A stretch of 64,000 nt of DNA from positions 101,368 through 165,367 of the forward strand of contig NZ_JAPOHA010000008.1 in the NCBI RefSeq assembly GCF_026672255.1, read 5' to 3'. Positions 48,944-56,674 of the stretch are shown piece after piece (within the stretch, counting starts at the first letter, position 1; each line of letters opens with the position of its first letter). The position numbers were made by a program, and so were the translations under genes. The notes below the pieces were generated by a model that saw nothing but the letters and a program-made list of their open reading frames with translations, ran no database searches and was not told the DNA's origin. This DNA comes from Caproiciproducens galactitolivorans (GTDB lineage: Bacteria; Bacillota; Clostridia; Oscillospirales; Acutalibacteraceae).

Positions 48944-50182
48944 ATGAAGTATGTGATTATCGGCAACTCCGCCGCCGCGGTCGGCTGCATCGAGGGAATC
49001 CGTTCCGTGGATAAAACCGGAACGATTACGGTGATCTCCAAAGAACCGTACCATGTTTATTCCCGCCCGCTCATTTCCTACCTTCTTTACGGGAAAACCG
49101 ACGAACAGCGTATGAAATACCGTCCCGACAGCTTTTATGAGGACAACGGCGTGAAAGCGCTTCTCGGTGTTACGGCGGAAAAAGTGGATTATGAACAGAA
49201 AAAGGTGATTCTAAATAACGGGGCGCAGATTCCGTTCGACAAGCTTCTGTTTGCAACCGGCTCTGAACCGTTTGTGCCGCCGATGGCGGGCCTTGACGAA
49301 GTGGAAAAGAAGTTCTCCTTTATGAAGCTGGATGACGCAAAAGCGCTGCAGGCAGAAATCAATCCGGAAAGCCGCGTGCTGATTATCGGCGCCGGTCTGA
49401 TCGGCCTGAAATGCGCGGAGGGAATCCTCCAAAAGGTGAAGGAAGTTACCGTGGTCGATCTTGCACCCTGTATCCTGCCGAGTGTTCTCGACGAGGAAGG
49501 CTCCGAAATCGTACAGAAGCATATAGAAGAGCAGGGCGTAAAGTTCTGCCTTGCCAACAGCGTAGCGCAGTTCCATCAAAACGCCGCAATACTGAAGGAC
49601 GGTACGGAGCTTGCGTTTGATCTTCTGGTTGTTGCGGTCGGCGTCCGGCCGGAAACGAAGCTTGCCGCCGCGATTGGCTGCAAGGTAAACAAGGGGATTC
49701 TGACGGATGCGCACCGTGCGACGAATCTTGCCGATGTTTACGCGGCGGGCGATTGCAGCGAAAGCCTGGATATTACGGTGAATCAGCAGCGGGTGCTCGC
49801 GCTGCTGCCGAATGCCTACATGCAGGGCGAAACCGCCGGAATCACCATGGCGGGCGGCGAAAAGCGCTACGACAAGGCAATTCCGATGAACGCGGTCGGA
49901 TTCTTCGGCCTGCACATCGTTACCGCCGGAAGCTACGACGGCGAGGCCTATGTTGTGAAGAACGGCGGCAACTATAAAAAGATGGTGTCCAAAGACAATC
50001 TTTTAAAGGGATATATCTTGATCGGCGACGTTGCAAGAGCCGGTATTTACACTTCCCTGATTCGGGAGAAAACCCCGCTGGACAGCATCGACTATGAATT
50101 GATTAAGGAAAAGCCGCAGCTTATGGCGTTTACCGCTACGGAACGGGCCGTGAAGCTTGGAGGTACCAAAATTGAAGATTAA
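48944..50182 (+). CDS. NAD(P)/FAD-dependent oxidoreductase subunit of glutamate synthase
   Basis: A 412-residue pyridine-nucleotide-disulfide-type flavoprotein: an N-terminal FAD Rossmann motif (YVIIGNSAAAVGCIEGI), ATGSEPFVPP, a second Rossmann motif for NAD(P)H (VLIIGAGLIGLKCAEGI), and the C-terminal FAD contact NLADVYAAGDCSES. It resembles rubredoxin/NADH-nitrite-type reductases. It is expected to feed electrons from NAD(P)H into the Fe-S subunit. The next gene overlaps it by 11 bp. Confidence 0.9.
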   Translation: MKYVIIGNSAAAVGCIEGIRSVDKTGTITVISKEPYHVYSRPLISYLLYGKTDEQRMKYRPDSFYEDNGVKALLGVTAEKVDYEQKKVILNNGAQIPFDKLLFATGSEPFVPPMAGLDEVEKKFSFMKLDDAKALQAEINPESRVLIIGAGLIGLKCAEGILQKVKEVTVVDLAPCILPSVLDEEGSEIVQKHIEEQGVKFCLANSVAQFHQNAAILKDGTELAFDLLVVAVGVRPETKLAAAIGCKVNKGILTDAHRATNLADVYAAGDCSESLDITVNQQRVLALLPNAYMQGETAGITMAGGEKRYDKAIPMNAVGFFGLHIVTAGSYDGEAYVVKNGGNYKKMVSKDNLLKGYILIGDVARAGIYTSLIREKTPLDSIDYELIKEKPQLMAFTATERAVKLGGTKIED

Positions 50183-50894
50183 CGCGGAGAATAAACATTT
50201 TCAGGATTTGAATAACGAAGTCCGCTTTGCGGAGGATACGGAAATTACCATTGAAAACTGCATGGGACAGCGGTACATCGGTTCCGGTATGAGCGGAAAG
50301 CACCTTACGATCAACGGAATTCCGGGCAACGATCTGGGCAGCTATCTGAACGGCGGAACCATTCGTGTAAACGGCAACGCGCAGGATGCGACCGGGGACA
50401 CGATGAACGAGGGCGAAATTATTATCGACGGGAACAGCGGCGATGCCACCGGCTACGCCATGCGCGGCGGAAAGATCTTCGTCCGCCGCAACGCCGGTTA
50501 CCGCGCGGGCATTCATATGAAGGCATACCAGACGCATCATCCGCTTTTAATTATCGGCGGCGAAGCCGGCAGCTTCCTGGGCGAATACCAGGCGGGCGGC
50601 ACCATTATCGTACTCGGTCTGGATTCCGATAAAAAAGCGCCGGTCGGTAGCCTTTGCGGCACGGGAATGCACGGCGGAAGGATTTATCTGCGCGGGGAGG
50701 AACTTCCACCCGATCTTCCGAAACAGGTGCAGGCAGCCCCCGCCACGCCGGAGGATATGGCAAAAATCGACGGCTGGCTCGACGAGTTCTGCGGCATCTT
50801 CGGTGTGGATAAAAAAGAAGTGCTGTCAAAGAACTTCTTCGTTTTATCTCCGAATACGAAAAATCCGTATAAATCCCTCTATACCTTTAATTAA
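50172..50894 (+). CDS. Glutamate synthase GXGXG (alpha3-type) subunit
   Basis: A 240-residue right-handed beta-helix protein of the GXGXG family: repeats such as GSGMSGKHLTINGIPGNDLG, LNGGTIRVNGNAQDATGD, NEGEIIIDGNSGDATGYAM and GGKIFVRRNAGYRAGI. In full-length GltB this is the C-terminal domain that supports the ammonia tunnel; here it is separate. The start is TTG at 50172: GGAGGT (50159-50164) is spaced 7 nt from it, while the upstream in-frame TTG 50157 overlaps that site. A terminator follows at 50926. Confidence 0.9.
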   Translation: MKINAENKHFQDLNNEVRFAEDTEITIENCMGQRYIGSGMSGKHLTINGIPGNDLGSYLNGGTIRVNGNAQDATGDTMNEGEIIIDGNSGDATGYAMRGGKIFVRRNAGYRAGIHMKAYQTHHPLLIIGGEAGSFLGEYQAGGTIIVLGLDSDKKAPVGSLCGTGMHGGRIYLRGEELPPDLPKQVQAAPATPEDMAKIDGWLDEFCGIFGVDKKEVLSKNFFVLSPNTKNPYKSLYTFN

Positions 50895-50925
50895 TGCTTG
50901 TCGTCCTTTAAAATATTTCACACAG

Positions 50926-50958
50926 AAGCGGCGGGGTAAAACACCCCGCCGTTTCGCT
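50926..50958. terminator. Bidirectional terminator between glutamate synthase operon and metY
   Basis: AGCGGCGGGGTgtttt-type stem: CGGCGGGGT pairs with ACCCCGCCG around aaaac, with flanking AGCG/CGCT. It serves both convergent units. Confidence 0.8.
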
Positions 50959-50971
50959 ATGCGATATTCGA

Positions 50972-52246
50972 TTAAAGTCTTGCAAGGGACTGGTCGATGT
51001 CGGCAAGAATATCTTCTATATTTTCGATGCCGACCGACATCCGGATCATGTCCGGGCTGATGCCGGCCTCTTTCAGTTGTTCGTCGCTGAGCTGGCGGTG
51101 CGTGGTGCTCGCCGGATGCAATACGCAGGTGCGCAGATCGGCCACGTGAATAACAATGGAAGCGAGCTTTAATCCTTCCATGAATTTTGCCGCCGCTTCC
51201 CTGCCGCCCTTAATCCCAAAGGAAATGACGCCGCAGGTGCCGTTTGGCATATATTTTTTCGCTAAATCATAGTATTTGCTGCTCTTTAAACCGGGATAGT
51301 TTACCCAGACAATCTGCCCGCTCTGTTCCAAATGCTCCGCCACGGCGAGCGCGTTTTTACAGTGCCGCTCCATTCGGACGCCCAGTGTTTCCAGCCCCAG
51401 ATTCAGCAGGAAGGCGTTGGTCGGGCTGGACTGCGCGCCTAAATCGCGCATCAGATGCGCGCGCGCTTTTGCAATGTAAGCCGCCTTGCCGAACTGCTGT
51501 GTGTAAGTAATCCCGTGATACGATTCATCCGGCTCGGTCAGGCAGGGGAATTTTCCATTGTTCCAGTTGAAATTACCGCTGTCCACGATGGCTCCGCCCA
51601 CCTGAACAGCGTGGCCGTCCATGTATTTCGTTGTGGAATGCGTTACAATATCGACTCCGAACGCAAAGGGATGGCAGTTCATCGGCGTGGGGAAGGTATT
51701 GTCAACGATGATAGGCACACCGTGCGCGTGCGCCGCCTTTGCAAACAGTTCGAGGTCGGTAACGATCAGGGTCGGATTGGACAGCGTTTCGGCAAAAACG
51801 CAGCGTGTGTTCGGCTTAAACGCGGCGTTCAGTTCCTCCGCGGAACAGTCGGGGGGCAGAAATGTGAATTCAATCCCCATTTCCCGCATTGTTTTGTAAA
51901 ACAAGTTAAAAGTACCGCCGTAAATCGCGCTGGAGCTTACGACATGGTCGCCGGCATGGCAGATGTTGAAAACAGAGATCAGAGAGGCGGCCTGCCCGGA
52001 GGAAGTCAGCAGCGCACCGACGCCGCCTTCCAGTGCCGCAATCTTCTTCTCGACCGCGTCAATGGTCGGGTTTCCCAGCCGCGTATAAAAGAAGCCGTCG
52101 GCCTTCAGGTCAAACAGTTCGCCGAGCGTTTGGGCGCTGTCGTATTTAAAGGTAGTACTCTGAACGATCGGAAGGACGCGCGGAGCGCCGTTTTCCGGCT
52201 CATAACCGGCATGGATACAGTTTGTGTCAATGTGATACTGGCTCAT
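50972..52246 (-). CDS. metY: O-acetylhomoserine sulfhydrylase
   Basis: A 424-residue PLP enzyme of the Cys/Met metabolism family. The pyridoxal-binding Lys is in THSTTKYMDGH; other features are IVQSTTFKYDS, YTRLGNPTIDAVEKKIAALEGG, SSGQAASLISVFNI, IVDNTFPTPM, and the C-terminal LHPASTTHRQLSDEQ and VGIENIEDI. The extra length and the SGQAA and YHG(I)TY segments fit O-acetylhomoserine (thiol)-lyase, which makes homocysteine from sulfide in methionine synthesis. Cystathionine gamma-synthase is less likely. It lies 21 bp after a zinc-ribbon gene and may share its transcript. Confidence 0.92.
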   Translation of the reverse strand: MSQYHIDTNCIHAGYEPENGAPRVLPIVQSTTFKYDSAQTLGELFDLKADGFFYTRLGNPTIDAVEKKIAALEGGVGALLTSSGQAASLISVFNICHAGDHVVSSSAIYGGTFNLFYKTMREMGIEFTFLPPDCSAEELNAAFKPNTRCVFAETLSNPTLIVTDLELFAKAAHAHGVPIIVDNTFPTPMNCHPFAFGVDIVTHSTTKYMDGHAVQVGGAIVDSGNFNWNNGKFPCLTEPDESYHGITYTQQFGKAAYIAKARAHLMRDLGAQSSPTNAFLLNLGLETLGVRMERHCKNALAVAEHLEQSGQIVWVNYPGLKSSKYYDLAKKYMPNGTCGVISFGIKGGREAAAKFMEGLKLASIVIHVADLRTCVLHPASTTHRQLSDEQLKEAGISPDMIRMSVGIENIEDILADIDQSLARL

Positions 52247-52267
52247 TTTTGATCTCCTTGTCTTTTC

Positions 52268-52798
52268 TTATCTTGTGAAAAATGCTTTCAGGGCTTCCGC
52301 CGCCCAATCTGCGAAGGCGACGACGCCCCAAACCAGGAATATAAACAGAACGGCCGAAACAGCCCGGACGAAAAAGCGTTTTCGCGCGCTCATTTCCGTC
52401 GGGGCTTCCTCCAATACCGATTCCGGGTCTTTCCCGCCGTCCGCTTTTTCGGCACGTTTTTGAAGCGCGGTGTCGGAAGCGTCCAAAATTCCAATTCCGC
52501 GGACAATGTCTTCGCAGGCATGCAGTTCCCCGTACCGAACAAAAAAATTAATGTTGGTAATTAAGGGCTTTCCCAGAATCGTGGCGGGAGGACTGCCGAT
52601 CCCACTGATGCGTTCTTCAAAAACAATCCCGTTTTCCTGAAAAGCAGAGCGTATCATTTCGGCTTTTCCTTCATCCGCCGTCATCAGAAGTACCGGATCA
52701 TCCTGTTCGGGCACCCTCAGTTTTTTGGAACCGCAGACCGGGCAGCGCTGTGCATCATCGTTTACAAGCAATTGGCATTTTGGACAATACAGCATCAT
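52268..52798 (-). CDS. Zinc-ribbon membrane-anchored protein with DUF2007-like domain
   Basis: A 176-residue protein: N-terminal zinc ribbon (YCPKCQLLV, then CPVCGSKKL), a ~70-residue domain resembling putative signal-transducing DUF2007 (LLMTADEGKAEMIRSAFQENGI, then NINFFVRYGELHACEDIV), an acidic linker and one C-terminal transmembrane helix (AVSAVLFIFLVWGVVAFADW). Function is unknown. The start at 52798 is supported by the promoter at 52823-52852, which rules out the longer frame beginning at 52834; ATG 52795 is equally possible. Confidence 0.7.
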   Translation of the reverse strand: MMLYCPKCQLLVNDDAQRCPVCGSKKLRVPEQDDPVLLMTADEGKAEMIRSAFQENGIVFEERISGIGSPPATILGKPLITNINFFVRYGELHACEDIVRGIGILDASDTALQKRAEKADGGKDPESVLEEAPTEMSARKRFFVRAVSAVLFIFLVWGVVAFADWAAEALKAFFTR

Positions 52799-52822
52799 TC
52801 TCACTTCCGTTTCTCTGCTTTT

Positions 52823-52852
52823 ATCATAACACATTTATTCATCTTTTTACAA
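52823..52852 (-). promoter_or_regulatory. Promoter of the zinc-ribbon gene/metY unit
   Basis: On the minus strand: TTGTAA (52847-52852), 18-bp spacer, TATGAT (52823-52828). The predicted start of transcription is ~18 nt before the start codon. Confidence 0.55.
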
Positions 52853-52872
52853 GAAACAGGAATAAATATTCT

Positions 52873-53451
52873 CTATTCCGGCAGAAGAATCGGCTGCATT
52901 TGCCGGCCTTCCAGCGCGCAGAGCGCGGCGGCCGGAATCAGCTTGAAATCCGCAACGACGGATGCCGGTTTGTTTTCCGGGTCATCCTGCCGCATCGGAA
53001 CAAAATAGATATTTTTGCAGTTTAAAAGCTTCCCGATATTCTGCGCGGAAGCTGCGAGCGCATCGTTCGTCGCCGGAGCCAGAAGCACCGGGCGGCCGAT
53101 GCGCAGGTGGGATTTTACCGCCATGGTTACGCTGGTATCGGTAATTCCGTTTGCGATTTTCGCAAGGGTATTTCCGGTACAGGGCGCGACAATCAGCAGG
53201 TCGAGCATTTTCTTGGGACCGATCGGTTCGGTCTCGACGATAGTTTTCAGCACTTTCCTTTTGCAGATGTCTTCGATTTCCCAGATAAAATCGTCCGCTT
53301 TGCCGAAACGGGTGTCCGTTGTATACGCGTTCTGCGACATAATCGGTAAAAGGGTATATCCCGCATCGGCAAGCCCGCGCATCTGTTCAATCGATTTCGA
53401 GAAAGTGCAGAAGGAACCGCAGAGAGCGTAGCCAATTTTCATGCTATCCAT
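52873..53451 (-). CDS. spoVFB: Dipicolinate synthase subunit B
   Basis: A 192-residue flavoprotein-like protein of the DpaB/SpoVFB type: KIGYALCGSFCTFSKSIEQM, TDTRFGKADDFIWEIEDIC, then LLIVAPCTGNTLAKIANGITD and VLLAPATNDALAASAQN. Together with subunit A it makes dipicolinic acid from dihydrodipicolinate in the mother cell, for spore dormancy and heat resistance. The ATG at 53451 follows GGAGGAGTGAGGGA and lies 4 bp after the subunit A stop, so the two are co-transcribed. Confidence 0.95.
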   Translation of the reverse strand: MDSMKIGYALCGSFCTFSKSIEQMRGLADAGYTLLPIMSQNAYTTDTRFGKADDFIWEIEDICKRKVLKTIVETEPIGPKKMLDLLIVAPCTGNTLAKIANGITDTSVTMAVKSHLRIGRPVLLAPATNDALAASAQNIGKLLNCKNIYFVPMRQDDPENKPASVVADFKLIPAAALCALEGRQMQPILLPE

Positions 53452-53455
53452 TCCC

Positions 53456-54316
53456 TCACTCCTCCATAATATTGTATATGGTTGTTTTAATGATTTCTCC
53501 GGCCGTTTTCGGCGCAACCTTCCCGGGAAGGGAAAGGGCATGAACCGTCTTGATGCCGAAATCCTCGGCGGATTCGTAATCGACGCCGCCCGGCTGGGAC
53601 GCCAGATCGATAATCAAAGGTTTTGAGTGCATTTTCGAAAGAAGCCGCCGGTTAAAGATTCGGGCGGGAACCGTGTTGAAGATCACGTCGTATTGATCCT
53701 TGTCGCAGATGTTGTCGGTAAAGATCGAGTGATATCCGTATGATTCGATCCACGCGATATCCGAGTGCTTCCGGGCGCTCACCGTTACCGACGCGCCGAT
53801 TCCGCGCAGCATCCAGGCAAGAACCTTTCCGATCCGTCCATAACCGACAACAAGGCATTTGCTGCCGTTGACGGTTCCGGGATATTCGCGCATGGCGATT
53901 TCAATGGCTCCTTCGGCCGCGGGTACGGCGTTGTGGATGGTGAATTCCTCCCGGTTGTAATAGTCGTAAATGTCGACGGAATCCCAGACTTCGCTGGTTT
54001 GAATAAGCTTCGCGATCATGCCGCCGTAAACCTGCTTTCCACGCATACGTTCCGCAAAGCGGTCATTTAACTCGATTTTCTCGTCACAGTACGGGGTATT
54101 CAAATTCAGGCCGTCGGTCGTGACCGGAAGGGGCAGAATCAGATTCTCACAGTGTGCGGTTATTTCTTCCAATCCCGCCTTTTTAATGTCCCTTGAAAAT
54201 TCCACGTTGTCAAATCCAAAAACATAAACGGTGTAACCGTCCGACGCGATGGATTCGGCAAGCGCAATCTGCCGTTTGTCGCCGCCCAGCACGCCAAAGC
54301 TATTTATGTCAATCAT
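53456..54316 (-). CDS. spoVFA: Dipicolinate synthase subunit A
   Basis: A 286-residue protein with an N-terminal DpaA domain (FGVLGGDKRQIALAESIASD) and a Rossmann NAD(P)-binding core (CLVVGYGRIGKVLAWMLRG) like that of D-isomer dehydrogenases, followed by DVIFNTVPARIF and LIIDLASQPGGVDY. It is the dehydrogenase-like subunit for synthesis of spore dipicolinic acid. In B. subtilis the operon is controlled by sigma-K, and a sigma-K-like promoter is visible upstream. It is divergent from murC. Confidence 0.95.
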   Translation of the reverse strand: MIDINSFGVLGGDKRQIALAESIASDGYTVYVFGFDNVEFSRDIKKAGLEEITAHCENLILPLPVTTDGLNLNTPYCDEKIELNDRFAERMRGKQVYGGMIAKLIQTSEVWDSVDIYDYYNREEFTIHNAVPAAEGAIEIAMREYPGTVNGSKCLVVGYGRIGKVLAWMLRGIGASVTVSARKHSDIAWIESYGYHSIFTDNICDKDQYDVIFNTVPARIFNRRLLSKMHSKPLIIDLASQPGGVDYESAEDFGIKTVHALSLPGKVAPKTAGEIIKTTIYNIMEE

Positions 54317-54344
54317 CGTTCAAACCTCCATAATCTTCTTTCCT

Positions 54345-54373
54345 TATACTATGGAGGTGGGACGTTCAGTGTG
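54345..54373 (-). promoter_or_regulatory. Candidate sigma-K promoter of the dipicolinate synthase operon
   Basis: On the minus strand: CACAC (54369-54373), 15-bp spacer, CATAGTATA (54345-54353), which matches the sigma-K -10 pattern CATAnnnTA. It is placed ~30 bp before the start codon, and the gene's known class supports it. Confidence 0.6.
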
Positions 54374-54490
54374 ATATTCCGCCGGGTCAATATTTTCTGT
54401 TGCAAATATTCAAAAAAATGTTTATTATAGACGGGTATGGCAATATAATAGAAAGAATAAAAGAACATACGAAATGAGTGAAAAAGAAAG

Positions 54491-54556
54491 CAGCCGTTTC
54501 CCATAGGACTGCCTGTTTTACTTAATTTGCGTGGGTCAGCCGCACAACGGCTGACC
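54491..54556 (+). promoter_or_regulatory. Alternative hairpins in the murC leader
   Basis: GGTCAGCCG-cacaa-CGGCTGACC (54534-54556) is a strong stem 34 nt before the murC start. An upstream copy CAGCCGTT (54491-54498) can pair instead with AACGGCTG (54546-54553), so two exclusive structures are possible. No T-run follows, and no known riboswitch was recognised. Confidence 0.45.
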
Positions 54557-54589
54557 GTAACATATATTATTTTAAGGAGCAATTCGAAG

Positions 54590-55969
54590 ATGGATTATCA
54601 TGACGAATTATCAAATGTGAAAAAAATACATTTTGTGGGAATCGGCGGTTCCGGAATGTGCCCGATTGCCGAAATTCTGCACAGCAGAGGATTTGAACTG
54701 ACCGGATCGGATACAAATGAATCGGATACGCTTGCGCGAATCCGTTCCTACGGAATACCCGTTGCCATGGGGCATCGGGCGGAAAATATCGGCGACGCCG
54801 AAATGGTTGTCTATACGGCGGCCGTAAAAGACGATAACCCGGAGCTGGTGGCTGCGCGCGCGAAAGGCATTCCGACCATAGAGCGTTCCGTCATGCTCGG
54901 AATGGTTACCCGGCGCTATCAGCACCCGGTCGCGGTTTCCGGAACGCACGGAAAAACGACGACAACCGCGATGATTACGCAGATTCTGCTGACTGCCGGA
55001 AAAGACCCTTCCGCCGTGATCGGCGGAAAACTTCCGCTGATCGGCGGGAACGGGCGCGTCGGCAACTCCGGCACGATCGTTTGCGAAGCCTGCGAATATG
55101 TGGATACTTTTTTGCAGCTGAATCCGGAAATTTCCGTAATCCTGAACATTGACGCCGATCATCTGGATTATTTCGGCACAGTGGACAATATTATCAAGTC
55201 TTTCCGCCAGTTTGCAAAACAGACTTCGAAAACGCTGATCGTGAACGGGGACGACGCCAATTCCATGAAAGCCGTGGAGGGCCTTAAGCATGCGTCCATT
55301 GTAACGTTCGGCCTGAATCCAAAAAATAATTATTACGCCGACGATATCGCGGATACAAAGGAAGCAAGAGAAAGCTTCAGCGTGGTGAAGAACGGGGAAA
55401 AGGTAGCCGAAGTAAAGCTGAGTATACCCGGGAAACATAATATTTACAATGCGCTGGCTGCTTTTGCAGCCGCCGATCAACTGGGAGTGGAAGCGGAAAA
55501 AATCGCTTCCAGCCTTGGACAGTTCACCGGCGTGCACAGGCGCTTTGAAATTCTGGGAACCTTTAACGGAATCACCGTGGCGGATGATTTTGCACACCAT
55601 CCCACGGAGCTGACCGCTACGCTGACTGCCGCCATGCAGATGGGCTTCCGGCGCGTGTGGGCCGTATTCCAGCCGCACACGTATTCCAGAACCTATATGC
55701 TTCTGGATGAATTCGCAAAAGCGCTTTCGATTCCCAACAGGGTTGTTCTTTCCGAAATTCTGGCGGTTCGCGAAACGAACACGTACAATATTTACGCCAA
55801 AGACCTTGCGGAAAAAATCCCCGGAAGCGTGTGGTTTAAAACATTTGAGGAAATCACCGATTATGTTACCGCAAACGCGGAAAAAGGAGATTTGATCTTA
55901 ACGCTGGGCGGCGGGGATGTTTACAAATGCGCCAATCGGATCGTGGAAAAATATAAGGGGTTGTGCTGA
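54590..55969 (+). CDS. murC: UDP-N-acetylmuramate--L-alanine ligase
   Basis: A 459-residue cytoplasmic Mur ligase that adds L-Ala to UDP-MurNAc in peptidoglycan synthesis. Domain 1 has the UDP-binding motif IHFVGIGGSGMCPIAEIL; the central ATPase domain has GTHGKTTTTAMI (P-loop), CEACEYVDTFL and NIDADHLDYFG; the C-terminal domain has GVHRRFEILG, DDFAHHPTELTATL and FQPHTYSRTYML. The ATG at 54590 follows AAGGAG. It is monocistronic in this window and divergent from the spore dipicolinate genes. Confidence 0.96.
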   Translation: MDYHDELSNVKKIHFVGIGGSGMCPIAEILHSRGFELTGSDTNESDTLARIRSYGIPVAMGHRAENIGDAEMVVYTAAVKDDNPELVAARAKGIPTIERSVMLGMVTRRYQHPVAVSGTHGKTTTTAMITQILLTAGKDPSAVIGGKLPLIGGNGRVGNSGTIVCEACEYVDTFLQLNPEISVILNIDADHLDYFGTVDNIIKSFRQFAKQTSKTLIVNGDDANSMKAVEGLKHASIVTFGLNPKNNYYADDIADTKEARESFSVVKNGEKVAEVKLSIPGKHNIYNALAAFAAADQLGVEAEKIASSLGQFTGVHRRFEILGTFNGITVADDFAHHPTELTATLTAAMQMGFRRVWAVFQPHTYSRTYMLLDEFAKALSIPNRVVLSEILAVRETNTYNIYAKDLAEKIPGSVWFKTFEEITDYVTANAEKGDLILTLGGGDVYKCANRIVEKYKGLC

Positions 55970-56083
55970 TACATTTCTTGCACATAACCTACAAATGTAT
56001 TATAATGTCTATGTTCAATATTGCATATCTGTGTCATAATAGAGCAGATGCTTTTCGAAAGAATGATAGGAGGGAAATTCGAA

Positions 56084-56599
56084 ATGCTTAAAAATTTTTC
56101 CTTTCTCAACATGTATCTATGGAATCTGTTTATTATCTTCATATGGCATTTGACGGTCTTTCTTGCTTGCCTTTATCTTCCCCATTCCAAATTTACCCCG
56201 GAAAAAGAACGGTTTGCACCCAAAGCCTGGGAACACGGCGGCCGTTGGTACAGGGATAAGCTGAAGATTCAATTTTGGAAGGATAAGGTTCCGCAGCACA
56301 TAGGGAAAGGCGGTTTTTCCAAAGAACACCTTACGGATATTTCCCTTGAATATGTTGATGAGTTCATCTTTGAAACCTGCCGCGGCGAATGGATGCATAT
56401 GAAAAATTGTGTCTGCGTGGTCCTAACCATGCTGATTAATCCTTTATTGGTCGGCTTAGTGTTTTCTTTTATGATTATGCTCGGCAATCTGCCGTTTGCG
56501 ATTATACAGCGTTATAACCGTTTCCGTTTACAAATTTTGCGTAAAAAGCTTCTGCGTGACATTCAGTCGAATGGCATGGGACAAACCGTTACCGCTTGA
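56084..56599 (+). CDS. CrtO-like acyltransferase-family membrane protein
   Basis: A 171-residue membrane protein with an N-terminal helix (LWNLFIIFIWHLTVFLACLYL), a conserved cytoplasmic stretch (KAWEHGGRWYRDKLKIQFWKD, then IGKGGFSKEHL), and a C-terminal helix plus NLPFAIIQRYNRFRLQIL. This is the pattern of the family named for staphylococcal glycosyl-diaponeurosporenoate acyltransferase CrtO. No carotenoid genes are nearby, so the name indicates family only and the substrate is unknown. The ATG at 56084 follows AGGAGGG. A terminator follows. Confidence 0.72.
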   Translation: MLKNFSFLNMYLWNLFIIFIWHLTVFLACLYLPHSKFTPEKERFAPKAWEHGGRWYRDKLKIQFWKDKVPQHIGKGGFSKEHLTDISLEYVDEFIFETCRGEWMHMKNCVCVVLTMLINPLLVGLVFSFMIMLGNLPFAIIQRYNRFRLQILRKKLLRDIQSNGMGQTVTA

Positions 56600-56618
56600 C
56601 CTGTTTCTTGAATTATGA

Positions 56619-56656
56619 AATCAGCTTTGCCGTCTGACGGTACGGCTGATTTTTTA
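56619..56656 (+). terminator. Terminator after the CrtO-like gene
   Basis: AATCAGC-ttt-GCCGT-ctg-ACGGtacGGCTGATTTTTT: a stem with a small internal bulge and a clean T-run. Confidence 0.88.
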
Positions 56657-56674
56657 TAAGCGGGAGGACAAGCT

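Noticed and set aside
54611-55678. Long open frame (355 codons) on the minus strand opposite murC
   Set aside because: It is entirely antisense to a well-supported murC, has Arg/His-rich composition typical of a reverse-frame shadow and no ribosome-binding site.
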